Shown here in pieces: positions 47,567 through 59,518 of a stretch of DNA of 64,000 bases; position 1 is the stretch's first letter, and every line of letters starts with the position of its first letter. A program made the position numbers and the translations under genes. The DNA is from Euonymus europaeus (Eukaryota > Streptophyta > Magnoliopsida > Celastrales > Celastraceae). The notes beneath the pieces were generated by a model. It saw only the letters and a list, made by a program, of their open reading frames with translations, was not told where the DNA came from and made no database searches. The DNA lies in NCBI GenBank assembly GCA_963580455.1, contig OY756961.1, positions 8,723,001-8,787,000 on the forward strand. Reading direction: 5' to 3'.

Positions 47567-48073
47567 TGTTCATGTGCAGCTGTGTATGAATCTATAAAAC
47601 TTGTTAGATCAAGACATAACATAATACTAAAGATTATCTTTCCATAGATTGTCAAATCCATATGCTTTGGTACTTTTATGTTCGTGCAAGCAAGATATAA
47701 GATCACCTCCTTTATTTCAAGAAGAGAAATCTTGAACTCATGGTGGCTTTCATAGTCAAGATGAGGTAGTTCTCTTTATTTCAAGAGATACACACTTTTT
47801 TTATATTCCCTTTGACATAGCCCTTTCCATTTGTATAGATTGCATCAAGTTTCCCAAAGAATTTGTTTAATAGACCTATCAAGATAAATTTCAAGCATTA
47901 TGTCAATCATACTTCACAAGTAGGGATTTGTAAAAATAATATATGACTAATAACATGATCTTTTCAATTTCATGAACGGATTAGCCATTTAACAATAAAC
48001 ACATGCATAGGTAACATCAATTAATCAATGTTTTAGTCATAAATCAGGAATAAAATCATATATCCCACACTCA
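47567..48073 (-). mobile_element. Copia-type LTR, ~507 bp
   Basis: Lies on the minus strand between copia RNase H remains (upstream in its sense) and a primer-site-like sequence (downstream). It starts TGAGTGTGGG and ends AACA. A diverged homologous piece is at 22440-22795. Having pol sequence on one side and a primer site on the other makes it both a 3' LTR and a 5' LTR, see findings. Confidence 0.6.
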
Positions 48074-48145
48074 TGTTACGTCGAGCTGCTTGAAAATCTA
48101 TTCCATTGTAATCACCCCTAGTGCTTGTCTTAGGAACAAAAACCT

Positions 48146-48612
48146 TTACTTGTTTAGGGGTTTTGTAAAAATGTCAGAAAATTGATTTTCAGTAGCTATA
48201 TACTCAAGTTTCACAATATTGCTTTCAACATTATCACAAATGAAATGATGACGAATGTCATCCATATGCTTAGTTCTAGAATGTTGGACAGGATTCTTAG
48301 AAATGTTAATAGCACTAATATTATCACATAATATGATTATACTTTCCTGTACCAGTCCATAGTCACTTAGCATTTATTTCATCTAAAGCAATTGTGTACA
48401 GTAACTTCTAGCAGCTATGTATTCAGCTTCAGACGTGGAAAGAAAAATAGCATTCTTCTTCTTGATATGTCAGACTATAAGATTAGTTCTTATGTAGAAA
48501 CAATCACCAGAGGTGCTTTTTCGATCATCACAGCAACTTGCCCAGTCATAATCTAAGTAACCTGCCAAAGACACGGTAGTGTTCTTGAAAAAGAATATTC
48601 CATAGTCTAAGG
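48146..48612 (-). pseudogene. Ty1/copia polyprotein remnant (RNase H end)
   Basis: On the minus strand: a GYLDYDWASCCDDRKSTSG stretch, then LSTSEAEYIAARSYCTQLL, ILCDNISAINISKN, SRTKHMDDIRHHFI and ENQFSDIFTKPLNK. This is the standard C-terminal RNase H region of copia Pol, ending just before the 3' LTR. Two stop codons (TGA after LIV, TAG after QLL) and a third (TAA before MLSDYG) disable it. The rest of pol is missing upstream, where an LTR piece starts. Confidence 0.92.
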
Positions 48613-49627
48613 AACTCAATTTGGGCTCGTCTTCCCTTGGAATCAATCAGGGCAAAGACACAAAGTTAAATGACCAATGAGGAAAATACAAACCGCTCTT
48701 TAGGAAAATCAAAAATAAACATGATAGAAAGAAAGGGTAAAAATCCCTACCTCGTTCCAAGCAAGCTAACGAAATTCCAAATTCCCACGTTAGGGTTTTC
48801 AACCCTTTCTTTCCAAACCTATCGATTCCAATAAATCAAACTCATTCTAACATCTTCATAACACCAAATATTCATAACAATATTATACAAGATCAAAAAT
48901 CAAGAGAAGCTTTACCTCCTCTCTCTAGGATTTTCCATAAAATCCTCCAATCCCACAAATTTCATACTTCAATCCTAAACAACAATCAAACCTAGTAAAA
49001 GAACCATACATAACCCTAGAATCAACATATTTGACTCCTACAATTCAACTTTTAAGGAACCAAACAAATCTAGGAAAAACCCTAGAATCTCAAAACTATG
49101 GAACTCACCTCAAACCTTCAAATATTTCTTGATTCAACCTTAATTCTTGATATGCTTCATGAATCCATGGAAAACCAAGCAAAAACCTCAAGAAATCTCC
49201 CTCTCTCTCTTCTCGGCTTTTCTCTAATTTTTTGTCACAAATGGCCATTTTTGGACTTTAAGAACTGAAATCTCCCGGACACCTTAAGTGCCCGTCATGA
49301 CGGATCATGCCTAGAAACCCTACTATCCCAGTTTCTTCATTAAGTGTCTGGACGGCTCCCAAGAGCGTCTGGACACCTTTTTTTTTCTTTCCAATTTTTT
49401 CCAGAATGTTCATATCTGTCTTGCTCTTAGCTTTGATTTGATATATTATGTACCCAAAGCGGATATATGTGCTAAAAGTTATGACCTATTCAGTGAACTT
49501 TGTTCCAAGAACAATTCTTTACGATCCTACACAACACGGGTGATCCGTAACCTCTCCAAATTTATTTCCAACAACTTAATACCCTAAATTTAACCGAAAC
49601 ATAATATTTTTGGGTTAGGGTTTTACA
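48613..49627 (+). mobile_element. Truncated LTR (3' part), related to 27362-28998
   Basis: Ends GGGTTAGGGTTTTACA at 49627, where LINE sequence begins. Words GGCTCGT(C/T)TTCCC, AGGGTTT and CCTATCGATTC follow the same order as in 28440-28700 of the solo LTR. The 5' part is absent at the copia junction. Confidence 0.5.
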
Positions 49628-51260
49628 GTATTAGTAAGAACAGTTTCACCCCAACAGAGTCCCAAACATCTCGAGAACCCTAGGGCTCTCAGGGAACATC
49701 CATAATCCATCCTCATATATGATATCGATACCTTAGCTTCCAAAGATAAGTCTGTAGCCGTAAGAATGCGAGCAACAAAAATATCACATAAAGGCCCATT
49801 TGGGAGCAAAAAATTTGTCCATAAAGCAGTATCTTTACCATTCTCAATAACATGATGGAAATAAGGTTGACACCAAACTCTACTTTGTAATAACTTTTGC
49901 CAAGTCCACGATGGACTATTAGGCATAGGAACCTGCCATAAACTCCTTCCCCTCAAAAGATTTGACCTCACCCATGTAGCCCACAAAGATGTAGAGCAAA
50001 AAAGCAGAGTATGAATCCGCTTAAGGAGGGTAGCATTATTCCAATCCATCAATCGCTTAATGTCAGGACTCCTTTTATCTTTAGGGTAACTGACTCGCCC
50101 AAAAATAGGTTAGTAGATTTACAATTTCCCAAGTGCAGGATTGCCAAAGTAATAAAAGGAGTGAATCCCAAATCGTCTCAAAAACACTTTTGGTTTTGGC
50201 TTGGGTCTATGAATTTTTAACTTAATTACTAATTTAATATGGTATTCACAATGTCAAGTAGTGGCAAAATTGCACTAACCATTGGTTAGATTCGGTTTTT
50301 CCTCTTGGGGTGATTGATTGAACTAAATTCTACTATGCAATATATGGAATGGAAACTAGAAAAATTATAACTAAATGAAATAAAAATAAGTAAAGAGAGT
50401 TTAGAAATCAAAGCCAATATTGAGAGTTGAGGCGAAATGACCTTCCAATCTAAAAATAGAGGTTGAAGCTAATCCAACCTGGGCTCTTCCCAAACTCGAC
50501 AAGGAGGAAGAACTTCTTCTAGTAGTTGGTTGGGTTTCCAAAACTTCTAGAAATATTCTTGTAGATGATTTTCGAAGTTCCCTGAAGCACCAAATGAAGA
50601 ACAAAGCAGGAGAACAAAAAACCTATAATGAATTGTAAATTTCGGCCATAATGATAGTTCAACTTAATATGAATTGTAAATAAATAAGATGATAATGGAT
50701 CCCCTGACGAACCCCTCTAGAAGAAGAGAAATAGCCTACCACCGAACCATTAATACAAATAGAGAAGCAAGCCCACGTAATACAAGATTGAATCCAATTA
50801 ATCATGGCTAATGGCGCATCAATACCATCCAAACAAGGATATAGTCCCAATGTAAAATATCAAATGCTTTACAAATATCTACCTTTATGGCGCACCTTGG
50901 AGGACCCGTAGGAAGATGATAATCATGTAGAAAAATATTGTCCAAATTTTGTCACCATGCAACAAAAGCTGACTATGAAGGGCTAATCACATCGGGGAGA
51001 ACACCTTTAAGTCTTGTTACAATGATCTTTGTAATGCACTTGTACATCGTATTGCAACATGAAATGGACCTATAGTTAGCAAAAGAGTCTGGACTCTCAA
51101 CCTTTGGAACCAAAGCAATCCTAGTAGTATTCATCGCCTCCAACGAACAACTAATAAGAAACAACGACTGCACGACTAACAAACTGTCTATATGATCTCC
51201 AAACAAATTATGTAACATTAATTGAAACAGTAACATATAACTATCACCCTAATGCCCAGA
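49628..51260 (-). mobile_element. LINE remnant (reverse transcriptase region), interrupted
   Basis: On the minus strand: TRIALVPKVESPDSFANYRS, then CNTMYKCITKI and LPDVISPSQSAF (51236-50960), the RT fingers/palm region. Next is PLAMINWIQSCI, ICINGSVVGYF and RGVRQG (50850-50690). The post-RT segment with LWATWVRSNLLRGRSLW and SWTWQKLLQSR follows (50052-49800). The catalytic A/FADD box region is missing because unrelated sequence (about 50070-50650) lies between. It is a different LINE copy from the one at 23-25 kb and ends at an LTR. Confidence 0.8.
50070..50650. other. Unrelated insert within the LINE remnant
   Basis: Contains CCCAAGTGCAGGATTGCC and AAATCGTCTCAAAAAC words that resemble ones I have seen in plant LTRs. 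No gene and no clear borders or target duplication. Confidence 0.3.
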
Positions 51261-52181
51261 ACAGGCACAAAGAGTAAGAACACTGATATGTATATATCAA
51301 TGATCAAATCTCAAATACGTACAAAAGTCACCAACAACTCTTCATAAACAGAAACTAAAAATAGAGAATCACTCTCATAGTGGAAGTCTCTCTCAAAACT
51401 AGCAACTAGGAGAATCACTCTCTAGCAACATTGAACGGTACAATAGTTATGCCAAAAGTGAATGACCTAGCACCAAAAACCAAACCAAAATAACCAGCGA
51501 TTCCATAGAGAGAAGGGTCGGGCCCTGAGAGAGAGAAGGGGAAACTCAAGCCCATTGGGCTAAGTGGTGGAACTTGCAATTGGGTCAAGATCGGCACCAC
51601 ACAACCCCCCTCCCCCTCCCAATACAGTGCTCTTGGCCTTTACCATTGCTAAACTGGCAAGGGGTGCACCAAATCGCACAATTGAAACTCAAATCTTTGG
51701 ATAAAAAATATGCTAACACATGTGCCAAGAACTCAATTTTTAAGGTAGCAGCTCCACCTTTTAGCACTAAGCATAAAGTTTACGAGCCCTATTACGAGTT
51801 AAAGAATAGTACAAAGGGTTGAACTTATAAATCCGAAATACAGAAAAATAAAAAATCAATGTTTCACTTCGACAAGAGAGTTGGAGGAGAGAGCAAACGA
51901 TTGAACTTATAAATCCTCACAGGTTTTCCGTTCTCTCACAAGATGACGAATGAGAGAGACAGAGAAAACGCATCACTCATAAAGGTCAAGAAGCTTAAGC
52001 CCCACGACACAGCATTTTGAGGAAGACTGGAAGAGAATTGGGAAATAATTAGATAGGTTGGTTGAAGACGGCGAGAAGCCCAAAGTAACCTTTCCATGGG
52101 CTTGGGCTTTTCGCTTTTACCATAAAATCCTCTCAGCCAAAAATTTTAAATTCATGAAATTATTACAAAGTCGATCTCCCC
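51261..52181. other. Non-coding sequence left of the CACTA element
   Basis: No recognisable gene. An AACTTATAAATCC word is present at about 51824 and again near 51906, hinting at a small internal duplication. Confidence 0.4.
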
Positions 52182-52570
52182 CACTACAAGAGAAGTTGAT
52201 TTTAGGGACGGAATTATATTTTTAGCAACGGAATTTTCAAATATTTTCGTCGCACAAAACTTTAAGCTTTTTTTAACTTTTAGCGACGGAAATAGGGACG
52301 GAATTTTCTGTCGCTAATAACTTTTTTGACTTTTTAGGGACGGAATTTTTCTCCGCGTCCCTAATTGTGTCCCCAATAATTTGATCGTTGATTATTTAGG
52401 GACGAACATCTTTCTGTCCCGAAATTAGGGACGGAATTTTCCTTTCCGTCCCTAAATCCATCCCCCATAATTTAACAATTTAACCGTTTGACTAATTAGG
52501 GATGGAAAAATATTTCGGTCTCTAAATCCGTCGCTAATTAAGGATGAAAATATTTTCGCCCCTAATTTTC
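52182..52570 (+). repeat. CACTA left subterminal repeats
   Basis: Many copies of TTAGGGACGGAA and its complement (TTCCGTCCCTAA), with variants such as TAGCGACGG, in both orientations. In En/Spm such subterminal motifs bind the TNPA-type protein and set up end pairing. Confidence 0.85.
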
Positions 52571-53007
52571 GGCAACAATTTACAAAACAGAAGCCACCTC
52601 TCCTAGAACTGCTCACTGGTTTCAGTTTCACTCTCAAAGCTGCTACAGATTTCTGGGAGAGTTGCCTTCGATCCAGAGACTTCATCACTTATACAACCAA
52701 AATTTGATAATTTCAGGTTATTTTTTTGATTTTTTTACCTTGTTAATTTGTTTTTACTCTTTTACAAGTTCTTAAGAATTTAACATTTGATCCGAAAGAG
52801 TAAAAAAACACTAAAAACTTTGTTAATTAGGAGATGTCTAATGAATAATATTTAAAAGATTATATATTCGAAATTTATGGGTTTTGCATATGATCATAAT
52901 CTGTTTAAATATTTAAAATTTTAATATTATGTAAAATTAGTTTTTAAATAGGTTGTTATCAAGTTAGGCGTTTAACTTGTATTATCCTATATGAATAAAA
53001 TTAGGGG

Positions 53008-54815
53008 GATTCACCAATAAATCCTTTAATAAAAATATGTACTTCATTCACTCCCTTCAATTTTTTAATATTCCAAAACATCCTTTAAATAATTCTGGAC
53101 AAAACTACCCTTATTTCAATAAATCCTTATGTGTATGACATATGCTGACATCACCAGATTTTTTTTATTTTTTTTCTTTTAAAAACTTTAAAACAGTTTT
53201 ATCTCTCAAAATACAAGTCGGATTTTTTTTAAAAAAATATATTCATAATCAAAACGAAAAACTCTTTCCAATGAGATCCATCATCGATATGTTTAAATAT
53301 TCATTCGTCAAATCCTCTGAATGAACTCAGAGGATTTCTCAAACTTATCCAGAATTCAGAGGATTTCTCAAAACTCATCAAAACCAATCAAAAGAGTTTT
53401 CAAAATTGAGCAAATAAATTCAAATTATTTCATAAAAATATATCAAAAAAATATAGATTTTTTGAAAATCAAACAAAAAAGAACAAAAATTTTCAGAGGA
53501 TTTCACAAACTTGTTACAAATTTAGAGGATTTCACAAAATTTACCAAAATAAATCAGAGGAATTTTTGAAATTAAGCAAAAAAAAATAGAGGATTGCATA
53601 AAATATATAATAAAAATTATAAGAATATTTGAAAATCAAACAAAAATAACCCGAAACTCTAAATCCTAAACCTAAAATCCCAAAATCCTAAATACTAAAT
53701 CATAATATCTTAAATCCCAAAATCATAAAGTATAAACACTAAACTCTAAGTCTCTAATAATTTAAACAAAGACTCTTAAACTTTAAACCTTATAACCAGA
53801 AATCCTCTGAATTTTCCATAAATCCTCTGAATTTTCCATAAATCCTCTGAATGTAAACAATTTTAGTTTTAATTTTGAACAAAAAAATCTTATAAATAAT
53901 TAAGAAGAATTTACAAAAATAAGAAGAAAATCTTAAAATTCTACTAACATATATTCCTAAACCTTAAACCTTAAGTACTAAACCTCAAAATCCTAAAAAA
54001 TGAATTATGTTCTTCTAAACCCTAAAACCTTATACCATAAACTCTAATATCTTAAACTTCAAAACCCTAAACTTTATCAAAATGAAACAAAAAAACAACT
54101 AAAAATTTAGATGATTAGAAGATTTCTCAAACTTATCAGGAATTCAGATAATTTACAAAACTCACCAAAACAATTCAGAAGAGTTTTTGAAATTATGCAA
54201 AAAAAAAAAAAATCAGAGGATTTTTTACTCAGAATTCAGAAGATTTTCGCAAAATTCACCAAAACGGTTAAAAATTGTTATGGTATTTGGTTTTGTTTAA
54301 AATATGAATTGAGTTTTATTATGATATTATTCTCATAAGTTATTAGCTTTGGTTGTTAGTGAAGAATGTAATAAAAATATTGACATTTGTATTGGATAAC
54401 TTTTTGTTGATGGATAAGTGTTTCATTGTTGAGTGCATGCGCTTAATTTTCATGAAAGAAAAAAAAATTTGGTTGATCGACTCTTCACTTTGATTCATCA
54501 AAAGTGAAAATATTAGTTTATCTTTAAAAACATATAGATAAAATACATGATTTTCATCCAACTTTATGAGATTGTATTTATTTTATTTTATTATAATAAT
54601 TATTTCCTAAATAAGAAGCAATCATGTACTAATAAAAATAAGGATAGGTTTAAATGAGGGGAGGGTAAAATTGTCATTAATTGAGATTAAAATTTAAAGT
54701 TATCCTTATTGAGCTAAGTTTCAAATAATTGGGGATGAATTGGGCTACAAACTTTTCAAAAAGACTAAATGGAATACAAAGTCCATATAAAGGACTTATC
54801 ACCAAATAATCCATA
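53008..54815. mobile_element. AT-rich repetitive insert in the CACTA 5' intron, possible decayed MULE-like element
   Basis: Its outer parts look like a weak inverted repeat: ATTCACCAATAAATCCTTTA on the left, and ATTTGGTGATAAGTCCTTTA on the minus strand at the right. The interior holds at least eight copies of (TC)AGAGGATT or its complement AATCCTCTGA. One exact 11-bp inverted pair is at 53310-53337. It also holds runs of degenerate CCTAAA words (53650-53790, 53955-54075). A block at about 53195-53300 resembles 21515-21610 and the complement of 20080-20200. No target duplication was found. Confidence 0.4.
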
Positions 54816-55205
54816 CAATTATACATACGTATATTCCACATAATTACATAAATATACAAATTTAAGATTTTTCCTATATAACTGTGAAATTTTTTGAACT
54901 CAAATTTATGTCATTTTTTCCATTAAACTTTGCTTTCTATCTTACTTTAAATTCTAAACTTCCATAAATTAATAATCAATTACTACTTAAATTTTAAAAA
55001 ATAAAGCTTCATTCTTAGAATAATTCTTAGAATAATGTGTGGCCTAACTTTGTCAACTCCATGTATATATATATATATATGTATGTATATATATTGCGTA
55101 ACTTTGTCATTTCCATGATATGAAAAAAACCTTTGTCATTTCCATATATATATATATATATCCTAACTTTGTCATTTCCATATATATATATAGGTGATAA
55201 ATAAA

Positions 55206-58200
55206 ATGAATGTGCCTGAATATTGTTCTTGGATGTACAACCAATTAGGACCTAATCGAGTGAGAATTACGCAAGAATTCATTAATGGGGTTGAAGAGTT
55301 CCTTGAATTTGCTTCTGCAAATAACTTTTAGTTTCAAAGTACAGGAAAAATACAATGTCCTTGCATTAGGTGTAAATGCATAGAATATTTTGCATTTGAT
55401 GATATTAAGCAATACTTGTACAAGAAAGGTTTTCAGAATGGATATTATTACTGGACGACTCATGGAGAAGTCATGTCTGAAATTCCTCCTATATTTGCTG
55501 TAGAAGAGCAACCAGATGCTGGTAATTATTACTGGCAAGGAAATGATCGTGCTAATTTTGATCCATTCAAGCAAATGGTAATATATGCCGGAACCTCCTA
55601 ATCTAGATGCACAAATTTTCTTTGACATGTTGTCTACTCCCCAAGAACCACTATGGCCAGGTTGTGAATCACATTCAGAGTTGTCAGCTTCGATGAGACT
55701 ATTGAGTGTTAAATCTGATTATAACATGCCCCAAGGATGTTTTGATGAAATTGCCCATCTTATGAAAGAGACGATGCCATATGAAAATCGGATGCCTGCA
55801 GATTTCTATCAGACTAGAAGTTGGCATCCAAACTCGAGCTGGGATATCAACGAATTGATTGCTGTGCGAATGGTTGTATGTTATACTATAAAGATGATGC
55901 ATATGAGAAGTTATGTAAATTTTGTTAGGCTGATCGTTATAAAGCTCGGAGAACTGGTCATGGAAATTTTAAAAAGATTCTGGTTAAACGGATGTGGTAT
56001 CTACCACTTATTCCCAGGCTACAGAGGTTGTTCAGTTCTACTGTTACTGCAAAATAAATGAGGTGGCATTATGAGCATCAAGAGGAGTCCAGAGTTCTTC
56101 GTCATCCATCTGATGGAGTGTCATGGAAGCAATTTGGCAAAAAAAATATCAAGACTTTGCTTCAGACCCGCGGAATGTAAGGTTAGGTTTGTATGCAGAT
56201 GGTTTTACTTCTTTTGGGCAATCAGGAAAAAATTATTCATGTTAGCCTGTCATTTTGACACCTTATAATTTACCGCCTGGGATGTCCATGAAGAGAGAGT
56301 TCATGTTCCTGACAGTAATTGTCCGGGGTCCCCAAAATTTGAAGAGCAAAATTGATGTTTATCTACAGCCATTGATAGATGAGCTCATTCAGTTGTGGTG
56401 TGAAGGTGTGATAACCTATGATGTATCCTTAAAATATAATTTTCTTATGAGAGCTGCATTGATGTGGACTATTAATGACTTTCCTACCTATGGTATGTTG
56501 TCTGGATGGGGGACTGCTGGGAAGTTAGCATGTCCTTACTGCATGCAGTGTTCAAAGACATTCACCCTAAAGAATGGTAGGAAAAATTCATCGTTTGATT
56601 GTCACAGAAAGGTTTTACCTATGACACATCCGTTTAGACGGAATAAAGATGCATTTCTTAAAAATTGAAGTGAGAGATTAGAACCTCCACCATGTTTGTC
56701 TAGTGACAAAGTGTTGGCTGGACTTTGGAATTTTCCAAAGATTACTGAGACTGGCATACATTTAGTATTTCCGAGTTATGGATATGATCATAATTGGACC
56801 AAAAGAAGCATCTTTTGGGATTTGCCTTATTGGCAGGATAATCTAGTCCGACACAACCTCGATGTCATGCATATTGAGAAGAACATGTTTGATAACGTTT
56901 TCAATATGGTTATGGACGTTAAGGAAAAAACAAAGGATAATGTAAAGGCTAGACTGGATCTTTCACATTATTGTAAACACAGAGCTTTGGAGTTGGTGGA
57001 ATATGGCAGAGGGAAATCCTTCAAACCTAAGGCAAAATTTTCTTTTACCATGGAGCAAAAAAGGGCAGTGTGTGATTGGGTCTCCAAGTTGAAGTTGCCA
57101 GTCGGTTATGCTTCCAACCTAGGCAGGTGCGTAGATATGAGGGAAGAAAAACTATTTGGGATGAAAAGTCATGACTGTCATGTTTTCATGGAGCGGCTAC
57201 TCCCTATTGCATTCCGGGCATTGTCGGATCCGATTTGGACAGTACTTACTGAGTTGAGTCTATTTTGTAGAGATATATGTTCAACTACTCTGCTGAAGGA
57301 TCAATTGAGCATCATGGAGGCTAACATTCCTGTGATCATTTGCAAATTGGAGCGTATATTTCCCCCATATTTTTTTGACTCTATGGAACATCTTCTAATA
57401 CATCTACCATTCGAATCAAGGATAGGTGGGCCTGTGCAATACAGATGGATGTATCCTTTTGAAAGGTCTTTTTTCATATTTCATATCCATTAGTGATATA
57501 TATATATATAATATAATATGTGGTTATTAATTGTTCTACTGATACATTCGATTAATCTTTGAGAATAGGTTCCTCCACTTTTTGAAGAAAAAGGTTAAAA
57601 ATAATGCTCGGGTGGAAGAATCAATTTGTGAAGCATATATAGTCGAAGAGACGTCAACGTTTGCTTCCTACTAATTTGAACCGCAAGTGAGCTCTCGACG
57701 ATGATGATGGCGGAGTTTTGTACTCAGAATTCTCTATAATATAATATTCAATCAACCCGATCAGCTAGTTGGTGAAGCTGGTAGGCGCTACCTCACTGAT
57801 TAAGAATATGATGCTGCGACATTGTACATTTTGTTGAATCCTGATATTTTCCAACCTTTTGTCAAGTAAGCCACTCATTTCTATACTTATTTATAAATTG
57901 TGACGGAATTAAATATACTTACAAAATACGTGTTGCAGCTTGTATACATATTATGTTCGAGTGTCAGGAACTATGAATGATGAAGAACTCGACTATCAAA
58001 TTGAGATTGGTTTTGTATCATGGTTCAAGAACTTCGTAAGTATAAAGAATATTATGCCATTAATTATATTAAATGACATTAATATATGTTATAACACATA
58101 TTATATTATTATTTAAGGTGGACGAACCACAAAACATGATAACTGATGAACTCCTGCGGAATGTGGCATTAGGACCATTGAGGGTTGAGATCTTGAATAC

Positions 58201-58409
58201 GTATTACGTCAATGGATTCAAATTTGACACTGATATGTGGAGTGAAGGCAAGTCATCAATCAAATAACGGAGTATGCATACGAGGAACCGATTATCGACA
58301 ACCGAAGAATGATTACTATGGAATACTGAAAGAGATTGTTCAATTAGAATTCCCGAGTCTACCAATGAAGAAAATTGGTTTGGATTTCCTTTTTTTTGTG
58401 ATTCATTGA
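55206..58409 (+). pseudogene. CACTA transposase (TNPD-like), frameshifted
   Basis: The ATG at 55206 opens the transposase-associated domain (NVPEYCSWMYNQLGPNRVRI, then IQCPCIRCKC), which is cut by TAG at 55329-55331. The same frame runs on to about 55585, then a frame change leads into the Transposase_21 region: AQIFFDMLSTPQEPLWPGC, LLSVKSDYNMPQGCFDE. Further frame changes lie near 55850 and between 56060 and 56250. Then come LTPYNLPPGMSMKREFMFL, RAALMWTINDFPTYGMLSGW, a TGA at 56666-56668, HNLDVMHIEKNMFDNVFN and the DUF4218 region (LPFESRIGGPVQYRWMYPFER). Exon ends are visible at 57465|57569, 57865|57939 and 58035|58118. A final DUF4216-like piece (NNGVCIRGTDYRQPKNDYYG) ends at 58409. The order is that of plant CACTA transposases; the protein is no longer made intact. 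Confidence 0.92.
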
Positions 58410-59518
58410 TTTTATTTTTCATTTATTTATTGTGTCAAGTTTGCTGGAATTTTATTTCAAGTTGAATTACTCTGAAGTTTAGTTCCTTTGTAACTTGCTT
58501 ATCTACTCTTTAAATTACTTTGAACTTTCGTCCCTCCAAATTTTTTATTCCAAGTAGATACCAGTCACTCATAGTGCTTGGAAGTTGGAACTCTTCTACT
58601 TTGATTTGGCCATTGAAAGTGTCTTTCTTGTCCTATGTCAAAATGTGTTTTTTGTGTTTTACATCTTGGAGCATCATCTAAAGAAGTTTACTTCTCAGAT
58701 TTTGATAAAACATTGTTCTGAATCTTCTGAGCTATATTTTGGGTGTTTCAGGTTGTCAAACTTCCCGGGTGACCTAATTATAAGTTGAAAGCTACTGCTC
58801 CAATAGTTTGAGTGTAAGTCCTTTCATATAACTATATTTTTACTGCTCAATTAGTATTTTTTTTTCTATCTGCATGCCCTTTCTGCTTTGGGACCAATGC
58901 TTTATGCAACTGTGGAATTTCAAGCAAGCTCAATAATTTTTGGCCTGTATTCAAGTTACAGTGCTTTAGTACTTTCTTGTTAGGCTCCTCCCTTTCACAG
59001 CTGTGATCAATGCAAATGAAGTTTCATTGGCAACATATTATTGTAGTTAGACATTGTGGGCCTCCGAAAAATATATTAGTTTAGTATTTTTCAGGCTTCC
59101 ATAAAGGATCTTGTATGAAACTTTTATCTTACTCCTTGATTTCATGGTTGTTTCTTTTGCTTTGTCATAGGTAGAGACTAGAGTAGTCACCTTGGCTTCT
59201 TTAACCAGTTTAATGTTTGAATCTTGGTTGTGAAATTTATGATGATATGCACCTGTTTGTAACTTGCTTATCTACTCTTTAAATTGCTCTAGGCTTATCT
59301 ACTCTTCAAGTATTTGCCACACATATTTGCTGGAATTTTACTATAGGCTTTTTTTTTTATTTTGCTACTGCCTACTGTTTGTATGGGTTTTGATTACTAT
59401 AAATTGCATATCAAATATTGGTTATTTTCTTTATATGTTTCAAGGAGTAATGTTATGGATTTGTCACTTTTGTTATGTGCAATGTGCATATCTACTTTTA
59501 TGCTTTAAATTGTTGTAG
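58410..59518 (+). other. Spacer between the two CACTA genes
   Basis: T-rich sequence with no domain. A repeated pair of words (AACTTGCTTATCTACTCTTTAAATT) occurs at about 58493 and 59262. It probably contains the 3' end of the first gene and the promoter of the second. The acceptor-like TTGTTGTAG directly before 59519 suggests an upstream non-coding exon. Confidence 0.45.

Noticed and set aside
53650..54075. Interstitial telomere repeat
   Set aside because: Words are CCTAAA-like but irregular in length and sequence, without a true TTTAGGG array, so only noted as degenerate.
57763..57800. tRNA-like GC-richer stretch
   Set aside because: It encodes the transposase frame (QLVGEAGRRYLTD) and lacks a cloverleaf.
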